In this document: positions 1 through 8,103 of the stretch, one piece after another | How positions within the stretch are numbered: the stretch's first letter is position 1 | Layout of the letters: each line of letters begins with the position of its first letter | Assembly: GCA_963707135.1 (NCBI GenBank) | Contig: CAVPOY010000038.1 | Location: 17,294-81,293 of the forward strand | Direction of reading: 5' to 3' | DNA length: 64,000 nt | Source: JBGSTR01 sp963707135 | GTDB lineage: Bacteria; Pseudomonadota; Gammaproteobacteria; Chromatiales; Chromatiaceae | Position numbers and translations under genes: made by a program | Notes under the pieces: generated by a model | Told to the model about the DNA's origin: nothing | The model's database searches: none | What the model saw: only the letters and a program-made list of their open reading frames with translations

Positions 1-83
1 CTCGGGTGCCCGAAGATCGTGCGCAGAGCGTCGTCTAACTGTATCAGCAGCCGATCGGCACCGGAGTAGTCTCGGGTGTTCAT
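1..83 (-). CDS. coq7: Coq7-type ubiquinone biosynthesis hydroxylase, 5' end only
   Basis: The minus strand begins an ATG frame at position 83 and runs off the window after 27 codons. It reads MNTRDYSGADRLLIQLDDAL and then RTIFGHPR. This matches the N-terminus of proteobacterial Coq7 proteins, which start with a short polar stretch followed by D(R)LL.Q.D.ALRT. Coq7 is a membrane-associated di-iron monooxygenase that hydroxylates demethoxyubiquinone late in ubiquinone synthesis. The catalytic E/ExxH residues lie beyond the window, so the call rests on the N-terminal pattern alone. A weak AGGA lies upstream as a ribosome binding site. The gene is separated from the convergent-side neighbour glcF by about 180 bp without a recognisable gene. 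Confidence 0.6.
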   Translation of the reverse strand, partial: MNTRDYSGADRLLIQLDDALRTIFGHP

Positions 84-264
84 GGTGGAAAGTCCTGTGC
101 GGTGAGTCGGATGGGGACGCTGATCATAGGCCACCCTGCCAGGCGATCGGCTGGCGATTCCATGGCGCGGATCTGGAATCGCTTAAACATCAGTCGGTTG
201 CGTGGTCGGCGCCGGCGGGACATCTTCGACCCCACCCGAATTCTGCGCGTGCGGTGTCTCCGAT

Positions 265-1473
265 TCAACGTTCGGGTGATGGGTCTCGGATCTGGCGCGC
301 GATCAACTCCACCGGGTGGCAGACCTCGACTCGAAGCCCTGCCTCGCGGATGCCGGCAGCGAGGTGCAACGCGCACCCGGCGTTGGTCGTGACAACGATA
401 TCGGGAGCGGCCCGGGCTATCGCTTTCGATTTATCGGCCAGAAGGGACTCGGCCATCGCGGGCTGCTGGATCATGTAGGTTCCGGCAGCCCCGCAGCAAC
501 GGCTGTTGCCCGTAAGGGCGTCGACCTCGAGTCCAGGAATGCGGCTCAGCAGGCGATGGACGGCCGCGTTTCCGCCGAGCAGATTCCGGTGCGAACAGGG
601 CTCGTGCACCAGGACCCGGCGGGGCAATGGGAGAAGCTCAAATCCGCTCAGAAGGGAGCCGCGGTCAAGCATCTCGCAGATCTCCACGGCGTCGGCGGCG
701 CCGGGCCGGCCCTCCCTGAGCTCGGCGACGCAGGCGCTGGCCAACCCGACCAGAGGGACCCTTGATTCGGGCCTGAAACAGGCGGAGCGACGTTGGTCGG
801 CGTCGGCGGGCAGTCCGTTGTGTCGCAGCATCGCGCCGCAGCAGGCGGGTCGGTCAGAGACGAACGCGGGCAGCCCGATCCGGTCGAAAACCTGCAGCGC
901 GGCCTGGAGCGCGGGGCCCTGGGCGGCCGTTCCCATGCAGCCGGCGAAGAGCTCGATTTCGGGTTGTTCCGGACTCCTTGGCTCGATTCGCCTGGGCGGC
1001 GCGCCCAGAACGGTGGCTATCCGATGATAGGGGCGGACGTGCTTCCAACCCGCCAGCCCGATCAGCTCCGCCAGCCGGGCGGCGCCGCTCGTTCTGTAGA
1101 GTGCCGACAGGGAGCCAAGCCCCGTCGCTACCCGTGCACTGCTCAGTGCCGAAAGCCATCCGCGCTTCCACCGGCGGCGCCAGCGCGGCAGTCGCGCGGT
1201 TCGCTCGGCGTTTGCGCCGTCCGCGAGCCGGCCGAAAGCGACCAGCGAAGGACACATGGCCTCGCAGGCGCGGCACGTAAGACAACCGTCGAGATGGGCG
1301 GCAAGGGTCACGGACATCGCGAGCTGTCCCGACGCCCAGCCCTGGACCAACGCGATGCGCCCGCGGGGGGAGTCCGCCTCGTTGTCGAGCTTGCCGAACG
1401 TCGGGCAGTGCGGCAGGCACAGGCCGCATTTGACGCACTGGTCGGCGAGCCGGAGGAGTTGCTCAGGGGACAC
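265..1473 (-). CDS. glcF: Glycolate oxidase iron-sulfur subunit GlcF
   Basis: 402 aa, the usual length for GlcF, which passes electrons from the GlcD/GlcE flavoprotein subunits of glycolate dehydrogenase toward the quinone pool. Two [4Fe-4S] motifs are visible near the N-terminus: CVKCGLCLPHCP (about residues 14-25) and CLTCRACEAMCP (about 64-75). Two cysteine-rich CCG domains follow, seen as RPACCGAML and SRCCGAAGTY. The start is GTG: an in-frame TGA lies seven codons upstream and no ATG fits. No glcD or glcE lies next to it. The upstream neighbour is a divergent ferredoxin, so the gene stands alone here. Other CCG-domain FeS oxidoreductases share the layout, but length and motif order favour GlcF. 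Confidence 0.88.
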   Translation of the reverse strand: MSPEQLLRLADQCVKCGLCLPHCPTFGKLDNEADSPRGRIALVQGWASGQLAMSVTLAAHLDGCLTCRACEAMCPSLVAFGRLADGANAERTARLPRWRRRWKRGWLSALSSARVATGLGSLSALYRTSGAARLAELIGLAGWKHVRPYHRIATVLGAPPRRIEPRSPEQPEIELFAGCMGTAAQGPALQAALQVFDRIGLPAFVSDRPACCGAMLRHNGLPADADQRRSACFRPESRVPLVGLASACVAELREGRPGAADAVEICEMLDRGSLLSGFELLPLPRRVLVHEPCSHRNLLGGNAAVHRLLSRIPGLEVDALTGNSRCCGAAGTYMIQQPAMAESLLADKSKAIARAAPDIVVTTNAGCALHLAAGIREAGLRVEVCHPVELIARQIRDPSPER

Positions 1474-1726
1474 TGCAACCGTGTGGGGCGGTCAGCCCGT
1501 GTGGAGCGGGTAGCAGGGTTGCGAGGCCCGGACCTTATGCATGTTCAGGGGGCGACGGATTCATGATGAGGACATGGTAACCTTCGACAACGCGAAGAAC
1601 ATTCGAACCGCCCCGCGCGCGGGGCGCTGCTTCCCCCGGGCCCCACGTATTGCCGCACCCTGGGTGCGCCGACCGCGGAACCGAGGCTAAAGCTGGCGTC
1701 CGGGGAATACAACGGGACAGCAGGCC

Positions 1727-2041
1727 ATGTCGTATTACCGATATCACGTTTTCGTCTGCACAAACGAGCGCGAGGATGGCAGTCAGGCCTGCGGGCAGTG
1801 CGGGGCCAGAGAACTGCGCGATTACCTCAAGCGACGCACCAAAGAGCTTGGTATCGCCGGCAAGGATAGCGTTCGGGTAAACACGGCAGGATGTTTCGAC
1901 CGGTGCTCCGAAGGACCCGTGATGGTCGTCTACCCGGAGGGTACCTGGTATACCTACGTGGACCGCGAGGATCTCGAGGAGATCCTGCAGGAGCACATCG
2001 TTAACGGCCGCGTCGTCGAGCGTCTGAAGCTTCCTGTCTGA
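1727..2041 (+). CDS. Thioredoxin-like [2Fe-2S] ferredoxin
   Basis: 104 aa, matching the small cytosolic thioredoxin-fold [2Fe-2S] ferredoxins. The protein starts YRYHVFVCTNEREDG and carries four cluster cysteines in the family pattern: C in VFVCTN, C in ACGQCGAR, and C...C in TAGCFDRCSEGP, followed by VMVVYPEGTWY. These proteins are small electron carriers, often beside Fe-S or respiratory genes. The ATG follows a gacagcagg ribosome binding site. It is divergent from glcF and ends about 40 bp before the promoter of the rplM leader, so it is probably transcribed alone. Its electron partner cannot be read from the sequence. Confidence 0.88.
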   Translation: MSYYRYHVFVCTNEREDGSQACGQCGARELRDYLKRRTKELGIAGKDSVRVNTAGCFDRCSEGPVMVVYPEGTWYTYVDREDLEEILQEHIVNGRVVERLKLPV

Positions 2042-2078
2042 GCGTGTACGTCCTCGCCGCGAAGAAGCGGATTCGGGG

Positions 2079-2107
2079 TTGACAGCGGGGATGCCATATT
2101 AGATAAT
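2079..2107 (+). promoter_or_regulatory. Consensus sigma-70 promoter upstream of rplM-rpsI
   Basis: TTGACA at 2079-2084 and GATAAT at 2102-2107 are separated by exactly 17 bp. This is close to the ideal housekeeping promoter and is the clearest promoter seen in the window. The transcript would start near 2114, about 250 nt before rplM, and would run first through the structured leader and terminator described next. Confidence 0.75.
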
Positions 2108-2113
2108 TACTAC

Positions 2114-2198
2114 ATGCCGAAGCTCTGGTTGAGGGTCGGCATTCTCAATCCTCCTTTGGTGGTTTTTTTCGAACGCGGCCGCTGGCCGCGTTTTTTTT
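2114..2198 (+). ncRNA. Candidate small RNA or attenuator leader before rplM
   Basis: Between the promoter and an early terminator lies an 85-nt stretch without a convincing reading frame. It can form two alternative hairpins: ATGCCGA (2114-2120) pairs perfectly with TCGGCAT (2136-2142), while GGTTGAG (2127-2133) can pair with CTCAATC (2144-2150). A T-run and then a strong GC stem with eight Ts follow. The arrangement fits either a short free-standing RNA or a transcription-attenuation leader for the L13/S9 operon. E. coli is known to autoregulate rplM through its leader, but I see no specific similarity to that leader. Confidence 0.45.
2172..2198 (+). terminator. Rho-independent terminator
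   Basis: Perfect 9-bp stem AACGCGGCC / GGCCGCGTT (2172-2180 and 2184-2192) with a 3-nt loop and an immediate run of Ts to 2198. It lies about 65 nt downstream of the predicted start of the rplM promoter transcript and 167 nt before rplM. It would therefore end a short RNA unless read through. Confidence 0.8.
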
Positions 2199-2364
2199 CG
2201 CTTGCTCTAACCCTCTTCGCTTCCGGACGTTTCAGCCTGACCCGGGTGTCGAGCGGGCGCTGTCGTCGACCTTTGCCTTAGGGTTGCGCGCCCGAGCGCC
2301 ATCACGTAGACTTCGCGGTCTTTCTCGGTTGGGCCAGTGAGTTACGGCCCTTGGAGCCTGGGAC

Positions 2365-2802
2365 ATGACGATGACTGAAAGTGCCAAACCGGCCGAGGTG
2401 CGTCGCGCCTGGTACCTGGTGGACGCCGATGGCAAGACACTGGGGCGGTTGGCCAGCGAAGTGGCACGGCGTCTGCGCGGTAAGCACAAACCACAGTTCA
2501 CGCCCCACGTCGACACCGGCGACTACATTGTGGTCGTCAACGCCGAAAAGGTTCGCGTGACCGGCAACAAGCTCGAAGACAAGATGTACTATCGTCACAC
2601 GGGCTACGTGGGCAATCTTCGCTCCATGAACCTGGGTAAGCTGCTGGACACCGCCCCGGAGCGGGCGATCCAACTGGCGGTCAAGGGAATGCTTCCGCGC
2701 GGGCCACTGGGGCGTTCGATGTTCAAGAAGCTCCGCGTATACGCCGGACCGAATCACGGCCATCAGGGGCAGCAGCCCCAGGTTCTCGAGCTCAACGTTT
2801 AG
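2365..2802 (+). CDS. rplM: 50S ribosomal protein L13
   Basis: 145 aa; bacterial L13 is about 142. The protein carries the family pattern AWYLVDADGKTLGRLASEVA, the HTGY segment (MYYRHTGYVGNLRS) and the MLPRGPLGR motif. L13 binds 23S rRNA and is an early 50S assembly protein. The chosen ATG gives MTMTESAKPAEV before the conserved WYLVDA; the second ATG, two codons later, is also possible. rpsI follows 11 bp downstream, the conserved rplM-rpsI operon. Expression probably depends on the promoter at 2079 and on read-through of the leader terminator. Confidence 0.97.
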   Translation: MTMTESAKPAEVRRAWYLVDADGKTLGRLASEVARRLRGKHKPQFTPHVDTGDYIVVVNAEKVRVTGNKLEDKMYYRHTGYVGNLRSMNLGKLLDTAPERAIQLAVKGMLPRGPLGRSMFKKLRVYAGPNHGHQGQQPQVLELNV

Positions 2803-2813
2803 GAATCAGACGC

Positions 2814-3203
2814 ATGTCGGAGACTCAATACGGCACGGGCCGCCGAAAGACCTCTGCCGCCCGGGTGTTCCTGGCCACCGGCTCCGGTAACATCAATGTA
2901 AACGGGCGTCCGCTGGACAGCTATTTCGGGCGCGAGACGGCGCGCATGGTGGTTCGCCAGCCACTCGAAACGGCTGGGTTGCTCGGGCGGGTTGACGTGC
3001 GCGTCACTGTCATAGGCGGCGGCACTACCGGGCAGGCCGGCGCGATCCGTCACGGCATCGCGCGCGCGCTGGTGAACTATGATGAGGCGCTCCGCTCGCC
3101 GCTGCGCCGTGCGGGCTTCCTGACTCGCGACGCCCGGGAGGTGGAGCGCAAGAAAGTCGGCCTGCACAAGGCGCGCAAGCGTCCTCAGTACTCCAAGCGC
3201 TAG
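2814..3203 (+). CDS. rpsI: 30S ribosomal protein S9
   Basis: 129 aa, the expected S9 length. The N-terminus YGTGRRKTSAARVFL, the GRPLDSYFGRET segment and the basic tail ending RKRPQYSKR are diagnostic. The C-terminal tail of S9 reaches the decoding-site tRNA on the 30S subunit. The gene starts 11 bp after rplM and is followed by a terminator-like hairpin and then tRNA-Gln. Confidence 0.97.
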   Translation: MSETQYGTGRRKTSAARVFLATGSGNINVNGRPLDSYFGRETARMVVRQPLETAGLLGRVDVRVTVIGGGTTGQAGAIRHGIARALVNYDEALRSPLRRAGFLTRDAREVERKKVGLHKARKRPQYSKR

Positions 3204-3208
3204 CGGAA

Positions 3209-3245
3209 GCTTGGGCCTCGCGTCGAGCGGGGCCTTTGGGCTTTT
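3209..3245 (+). terminator. Probable terminator after rpsI
   Basis: GGCCTCGC (3214-3221) pairs with GCGGGGCC (3227-3234), with one G-U pair and a 5-nt loop, followed by TTTGGGCTTTT. The U tract is interrupted, so this is weaker than a canonical terminator. It sits directly after the rpsI stop, where one is expected. Confidence 0.45.
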
Positions 3246-3285
3246 CCGGATCCGGCCCTCCGGGGCTGCGACGCTGCAAGAACAC

Positions 3286-3359
3286 TGGGGGATCGTCTAG
3301 CGGCAGGACAGCGGACTCTGACTCCGTTAACCAAGGTTCGAATCCTTGTCCCCCAGCCA
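3286..3359 (+). tRNA. tRNA-Gln (anticodon CTG)
   Basis: The 74-nt sequence folds as a tRNA. The acceptor arm TGGGGGA pairs with TCCCCCA. The D loop contains AGCGG. The anticodon loop CTCTGAC gives CTG at 3318-3320. The T loop is GGTTCGAATCC. A G discriminator is followed by an encoded CCA (3357-3359). The 3' part is duplicated in decayed form at 36726-36801, marking this gene as an integration site. Confidence 0.96.
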
Positions 3360-3393
3360 ACACAAGCCCGCGAGAACGCGGGCTTTTTTGTGC
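3314..3393 (+). repeat. Left attachment-type repeat (3' tRNA-Gln plus terminator)
   Basis: This segment, from the anticodon arm of tRNA-Gln through its terminator, recurs in the same orientation at 36726-36801. The two share 19 identical bases across the anticodon arm (GACTCTGACTCCGTTAACC), most of the T arm, and the AACACAAGCCC start of the terminator. The functional tRNA is on this side, as is usual for attL-type junctions. Confidence 0.7.
3364..3390 (+). terminator. Rho-independent terminator of tRNA-Gln
   Basis: AGCCCGCG (3365-3372) and CGCGGGCT (3377-3384) form an 8-bp perfect stem with an AGAA loop, followed by a T-run ending at 3389. It lies 5 nt after the tRNA CCA end. Confidence 0.85.
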
Positions 3394-3610
3394 CTGTCCA
3401 TTCTGGTCCTTGTTCCCGAGGGACACTCGTGGGACACCGCTCTGAAAAAGCACGCTAGAGTTAGCCACCGCACCCGCCAAAACGAACAGGCACGAAGCGG
3501 CGGCCACCGCACCGAGGCCCTGACCATCACCAAGCTTATGCGGAGGTTCGGCAATGGCTACCGTGGATCGTAGCACGCTCGGGACCCACTCCTTCCTGGA
3601 GGGCTGACCC

Positions 3611-3685
3611 CTGGCGACCATCACCAAGCGCACCGACGGCGAAGGCAAGTCCCACTATCAAGTCAAGGTCCGGCTGAAGGGCTGG
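3611..3685 (+). pseudogene. Phage-type integrase, N-terminal remnant
   Basis: Frame from CTG at 3611 reads (L/M)ATITKRTDGEGKSHYQVKV then RLKGW, which resembles the first 25 residues of tyrosine-recombinase integrases (arm-binding domain: a short ITKR strand, then Y..(K/R)VR.KG). The frame then leaves the family pattern, and no catalytic R/H/R/Y region follows. It lies just inside the tRNA-Gln repeat, the usual site of an island integrase. GGGACACTCGTGGGACAC at 3420-3438 resembles arm-type sites. The remnant explains who made the island but is too short to be functional. The remainder of 3391-3929 shows no gene. Confidence 0.5.
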
Positions 3686-3929
3686 CGACTCCGGATCGGT
3701 TCGCCGGCTCGAAGCCGGCCCACAAGTTTGTCTCTATTGCTCCGTATCCAACATATCTTTAGTTTTGGCGACTTCGGTCATGATCGGTTCGGGTGTGGCG
3801 GCCCAGTGGTAGGACGTGGGGTTGGCGGTAAGCTACTCGAGATATTCCGGGATGGCGGCTTGACCTCGGCGACGCTACCAAACACGCCGCGGCGGATGCA
3901 CGGGAAGGCCGGCGCCTGCGCCTTCGGCA

Positions 3930-4649
3930 CTACAGGGTCACCGTCACTAGCTCGAAGTCCACCACCGGTGTCTTCTCGTAGAATTTCTCCTTGGCATCCG
4001 CCTCACTCGCGCGGATATCGACCTTCACTGCCGCGGTCCAGGGCTTATGCTTCCTGCGCTCCGCCGCGGAAATCGGGATCGTCGATGCGGCATCTCCTTC
4101 GCTGGACCCGTAGTACGCAACCAGATTCAGCGTGTAGTTCTGTTTGAACGCATAGACCTTTGCGATCAGATCGGCGGCCGGCAGCATTTCCGCCGAATAC
4201 GGGACGAACGGATCGAGCGTGGACTTGATCGTCTCCTTGCTCGTCCCTTTCGGGATCTTGATGGAGACCGTCTGCTTGACCACGTACCAAGTGTAGCCCG
4301 AAACCTTCTTGGCGCTGAATAGCTTGGCGAAGGCCACCATCTGCACGGGCCGCCCGCCGACATTGCAGCCGACGAAGGAAATGCTCTCTACCCTGGGCGG
4401 CTTCTTGAACAGGTCCCGCACCGATTTCTCGCCCAGTTCCCGCCCGTTGCCGCCAACCAGCATGCCACCAGGAAAGGAATGGAAGCTGAGCACCAGCTTG
4501 CCGATCTGCGCTTGCCTCTGGATTTCCTTGGCGAGGTCCTCCCAACTGCCGACGGGCACCGGCTTATCCTTGATCCCGAACATACCCTTGGCGGCGATCG
4601 CTTCGACCTTGGGATCGAATTCTTTGTCGAACAGAAACAGGTCGCTCAC
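3930..4649 (-). CDS. Uncharacterised protein with a possible caspase-like (clan CD) His/Cys pattern
   Basis: 239 aa from a GTG at 4649, which has a strong AGGAGG 6 nt upstream; a longer ATG frame from 4721 lacks one. The sequence starts VSDLFLFDKEFDPKVEAIAA. A strand-His segment LVLSFHSFPGGMLVGG is followed about 40 residues later by a strand-Cys segment ISFVGCNVGGRPVQMVA. This spacing and the small residues around His and Cys resemble CHAT/DUF4347-type caspase-fold peptidases, where these are the catalytic dyad. I do not recognise the family with certainty. The C-terminal 100 residues (KHKPWTAAVKVDIR) look like a beta-rich add-on. No signal peptide and no obvious partner gene nearby; it stands alone near the island's left end. 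Confidence 0.55.
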   Translation of the reverse strand: MSDLFLFDKEFDPKVEAIAAKGMFGIKDKPVPVGSWEDLAKEIQRQAQIGKLVLSFHSFPGGMLVGGNGRELGEKSVRDLFKKPPRVESISFVGCNVGGRPVQMVAFAKLFSAKKVSGYTWYVVKQTVSIKIPKGTSKETIKSTLDPFVPYSAEMLPAADLIAKVYAFKQNYTLNLVAYYGSSEGDAASTIPISAAERRKHKPWTAAVKVDIRASEADAKEKFYEKTPVVDFELVTVTL

Positions 4650-5076
4650 CGAGATCCTCCTGATGGTCAAGAAGCCCGCCCCATCGCGGCGGAGTGATTT
4701 CCCAATACCGCGCAGGCGCATCCTCCTAAAGCATAGGCCTTCCGGCGTGGACCTGCGTCGAGGCCATGCGACTGTTCAGCAGGGGGCAGCTGCTGGAGAT
4801 TCCGGAGTATCGCCCATGACTGCCAACGCCCGCGGTTCCGAGTGCCATCACGACTCCGGGCGCCGTGGCTGGTGTCCGCCGGGCCAGGGCCTCGGAGTTG
4901 GTCCTTACCCCGCACCTGTCGCGCCCGCGAGCCGGCCGCGATGGTTCCCTAGCAGCAGGTACTCGCTGTAGACCGAGCTCATGCCGGGCAAAGGCGTTCA
5001 GCCACCTTTTCCGCGCCCCGGCTGGTGCGGCGGACCCCGTCCCGGCCGACCTGCCGCGAGCCCGGCCATCCCGGGA
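4650..5076. other. No gene recognised
   Basis: Short open frames occur on both strands but none has a ribosome binding site plus a recognisable family pattern. The stretch separates two minus-strand genes and is probably decayed island DNA. Confidence 0.4.
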
Positions 5077-5355
5077 TCAAAGCCGCTTCCCCGCCAGCGT
5101 GGGCGGCTTGTCGGTTCGGGTCTCGAGCTTCAGGTAGCTCACCAGCCGCACCGTCCCTTCGTCGTGCAGCGTTGCGTGGATGTGCTCGATGGCGGCGAGG
5201 ATGTCGCGCAACTCGCCCTCGATGTTGGTACCCGACGCGTGGGTCTCGAGCCGGAACCCGCGAGCATTCAGTAGCGCAACGACGCGGGTGACCTCACGCC
5301 TCACCGACACACCATTGCCGATGGGGATGACTTGCAGTTCGGCGGTTGCTTGCAT
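5077..5355 (-). CDS. MTH1187-family thiamine-binding protein
   Basis: 92 aa, a typical length for the MTH1187/YkoF-like (DUF77) family of small ferredoxin-fold proteins that bind thiamine or related ligands. The pattern ELQVIPIGNGVSVRREV, then HASGTNIEGELRDILAAIE and ATLHDEGTVRLVSYLKLETR is characteristic: a P.G...S strand start, a G(T)..EG(E) ligand loop, and a final strand with R and K. The ATG at 5355 has a modest AGGTC upstream. No thiamine genes adjoin it, so its role here is open. It is one of the few small intact genes in this decayed stretch. Confidence 0.85.
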   Translation of the reverse strand: MQATAELQVIPIGNGVSVRREVTRVVALLNARGFRLETHASGTNIEGELRDILAAIEHIHATLHDEGTVRLVSYLKLETRTDKPPTLAGKRL

Positions 5356-5491
5356 CGGGAAGACCTGCTAGCGGAGCATGGATGACGCTCATCTTTGCAC
5401 GAACGGCAACAGAATTGTCCCTACACGCGGCAGGGCGCCGTATTCCGCTGTGCGCCGACCGGGCTGTTTGACTGTGCGAGGAGTCTTGACC

Positions 5492-5683
5492 ATGGACCGC
5501 GACGCGATCGCCCGCGACTGGCGGGCACGAGGCTTTGGCTGCGACCTCTGGACCGATCCGCCCGGTCAGGTGCGGCGCCCCGCCATCGGGGAAGAGGTCT
5601 TGATCCCGGCCAGGACGCCGCACACGGTGATCAACGTGGGCACCGGGCGGAACCGCTGGCTTTACGGCTACGCTCGAGACTGA
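5492..5683 (+). pseudogene. Cupin-domain protein with internal deletion
   Basis: 63 codons from an ATG with GAGGAG upstream. The N-terminus MDRDAIARDWRARGFGCDLW and the end GEEVLIPARTPHTVINVGTG plus RWLYGYARD match both ends of a common about 100-residue cupin family. The central beta strands, including the first cupin motif with metal-binding His/Glu, are missing: TDPPGQ joins directly to VRRPAIGEE. The frame stays open across the join, so this is an in-frame deletion of roughly 25-35 codons. A barrel lacking these strands is unlikely to fold. Confidence 0.6.
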
Positions 5684-5748
5684 CCCGGCGTTGCAGTGAA
5701 GGGCGGCGGCGTTTGGACCGCGCGACCAATCAACCGACTCGGACGCTG

Positions 5749-6875
5749 ATGCCCCACCAACCCCTACGAGCCGAGGGTGGCACGCCCGAATACCTGCAGG
5801 AGTTGGTCGAACGCATCAACTTCCACAGCCCCGAGAGCGGCTTCTGCGTGCTGCGGGTCAAGGTACGCGGCCAGCGGGAGCTGGTGGCCGTCATCGGATC
5901 GGCCGCCACCGCAACGCCCGTAGCGCGATCAGAGCGCGCCGCTCGACGCCGAGCTCGTCGTGGTGGACGAAGTCTCGATGGTCGCACCGTCCTGATGTAC
6001 CAGCTGCTGCGGACCGTCCCCGATCACTGTGCCCTACTGGTAGTCGGTGACGTCGATCATCCGCCGTCGGTCGGCCCGGGTGCGGTGCTGGCGGAACTGA
6101 TCGGCTTCGGCACCGTGCCCACCGTGCGGCTCATCGAGATCTTCCGCCAGGCGGCCGCCGCCAAGATCATCACCAACGCCCACCGCATCAACCGCGGGGA
6201 GATGCCGGAGCGGGCCGGAGCCGAAGCAAGCGACTTCTACTTCATCGCCTCGGATACCCCAGAGGACATCCACGACAAGCTGCTGCAAGTGGTGACTGAG
6301 CGGATACCCAAGCGCTTCGGCTTCGATCCCATCGCCGATGTTCAGGTGCTCACCCGATGAACCGGGGCGGCCTGGGTGTACGCTCCCCCAACATCGAGCT
6401 GCAACAGCGGCTGAACCCCAGTGTCGAGGCCCGGTTCACCCGCTTCGGCTGGACCTATGCCCCCGGCGACAAGGTGATACAGACCGTCAACAACTACGAC
6501 AAGGAGGTGTTCAACGGGGACATCGGCCGGGTGGCTCGAATCGACGAGGACGAGGGGCTCGTCTTCATCGACTACGGCGGCCGGCGCGTCGAGTATGAAA
6601 CCGGGGATCTAGACGAGCTCTCGTTGGCCGATGCCACCACCGTGCACAAGAGCCAGGGCTCGGAGTACCCCGCGGTCGTCATACCACTAGGCACGCCGCA
6701 CTACCTGCTCCTGGAGCGCAACCTGCTCTACGCCGCGGTCACCCGCGGCAGGCAGCTGGTGGTGCTTATCGGACAGCGAAAGGCGCTGGCGCTGGCGGTC
6801 AAGCGCTTGGGTTCGGGGAATCGGTTAACCAACCTGCAAGCCCGGCTACGGGAATCCGCGAGATGCAACCGCTGA
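5749..6875 (+). pseudogene. RecD2-type DNA helicase, fragmentary
   Basis: Pieces of a RecD/TraA-family superfamily 1B helicase lie in several frames. 5749-5920 encodes the N-terminal start (YLQELVERINFHSPESGFCV). About 5930-6000 holds the Walker B segment ELVVVDEVSMV in another frame. 6000-6360 reads GDVDHPPSVGPG and RLIEIFRQAAAAKIITNAHR. After a frameshift at the ACCCGATGA near 6355 the C-terminal part follows (6357-6875: MNRGGLGVRSPNIELQQRLN, GDKVIQTVNNYDKEVFNGDI, ATTVHKSQGSEYPAVV). The roughly 300 residues holding the N-terminal domain and Walker A are deleted. An intact RecD2 is about 720 aa, so this is a multiply broken relic. Confidence 0.8.
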
Positions 6876-7263
6876 CAGCAAGTCCGCAGGCTGTAACGGT
6901 CAAGTGGAATGTATCGTGCCTCAGACGGAACAGCGCAACGTGCGACCGATGAATCGAGGGTCGGGCGTCTCTAGCCGCCCGCTCCGGACGGTCATTCCCT
7001 GCTGATGACCGTCGGCAACCTGGGGTAAGGGGTCTGTGCGGTCCTCGGCATAGTCGCCCGAACCGGGCTGACATGAGCAGCTCCGCGAAAAATCGCCCCG
7101 ATAGGGGCGGTCAATCAGCGCAACGCCGCGCTCGGTTGCTACTCGGTCGTACCGGAGAATCCGATTTAATTCCTCAGCTCCTTACTGATCGAGTCCTTGA
7201 TCTTGGTGGCGACCTTCCCGTCGGATCTCGTGGCGAGCACCGAGCGACCAGCCGATATCGCGA
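6876..7263. other. No gene recognised
   Basis: The stretch between the helicase relic and gst shows no supported gene. On the minus strand near 7166-7250 a frame ends VLATRSDGKVATKIKDSISK and could be the tail of a lost protein, but I cannot assign it. Confidence 0.35.
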
Positions 7264-7872
7264 TCAATTGGTCAGGCCCTCGGCACGCATGGTTTCTCGC
7301 ACCGCTGGCCGCGCGGCAATGCGGTCGCGGTGGTCCCTTAGCGTGGGCCATTCCGACACATCGATCCCGAACCGATCGCACCAGCCCAGTACCGTAAAGA
7401 GATAGGCATCGGCCACGCTGAATTGCTCGCCCATCAGGAAGGTGCGGTCGGCGAGCTGGCCGGCAAGCCAGTCCGCGCGCAGCCGGAAACGCGCTTCCTG
7501 GTGGTCCCGCCATTCCGGGGTGATGTTTGGGGTGAACAGAGCCCCGAGGGTCTTGTGAATCTCGCTCGCGATGAAGTTGAGCCATTCCATCAGGCGATAC
7601 CGCTCCATAGTGCCGGCCGGCGGGGCCAGTCGGACATCCGGCCGCTGATCGGCGATGTACAGCAGGATCACCGCGACCTCGGTAAGCACCTGTCCGTCGT
7701 CGAGGCGCAAGGCGGGGACGTAGCCCTTGGCGTTGACTGCCGCGTAGTCCTCACCGCTGGCGGTCGTGCCCGTCGCGAAGTCGACCCGGTCGAGGTCGAA
7801 CACGTACCCCGCCTCGCGCAGGCAGATGTGGACCGACATCGAGCAAGCACCGGGATGGTAGTAGAGCTTCAA
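7264..7872 (-). CDS. gst: Beta-class glutathione S-transferase
   Basis: 202 aa from a TTG at 7872, which aligns the start with the family's usual (M)KLYYHPGACS; an ATG 12 codons upstream (7908) is the alternative. The thioredoxin-fold N-terminal domain has the PGACS motif with the catalytic Cys of bacterial beta-class GSTs, NAKGYVPAL with the cis-proline, and DGQVLTEVAVILLYIAD for the glutathione gamma-Glu contact. The helical C-terminal domain includes FSVADAYLFTVLGW, the N-capping box. Length and motifs match E. coli GstA (201 aa). It conjugates glutathione to electrophiles or protects thiols. The gene is alone on its strand, and an AAGG before the TTG is a weak ribosome binding site. Confidence 0.9.
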   Translation of the reverse strand: MKLYYHPGACSMSVHICLREAGYVFDLDRVDFATGTTASGEDYAAVNAKGYVPALRLDDGQVLTEVAVILLYIADQRPDVRLAPPAGTMERYRLMEWLNFIASEIHKTLGALFTPNITPEWRDHQEARFRLRADWLAGQLADRTFLMGEQFSVADAYLFTVLGWCDRFGIDVSEWPTLRDHRDRIAARPAVRETMRAEGLTN

Positions 7873-8103
7873 TTGGCTACCTTGAAAAGCTGGATCCGGT
7901 CGCACCATACAGGCTTGTACTGCCGGCAGCCACGGGGGACCGGGGTCGACCGCCGTGCACCTCGCACGCAATCTCGTCCTCCGTCAACACACGCAAGGCT
8001 TGTCCGGGGGATTTCGTTCACCAGCGTGCAGCGGTCGAGAGTGCCTAATTGATTGGATTCGAAAATTGAGAAGGGGCGCGCCACCGCGACCCGCGTGGCC
8101 GCA

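Noticed and set aside
2114..2340. Open frame starting at the ATG of the rplM leader
   Set aside because: No ribosome binding site, runs through the terminator stem, and has no family similarity; the RNA structure explains the sequence better.
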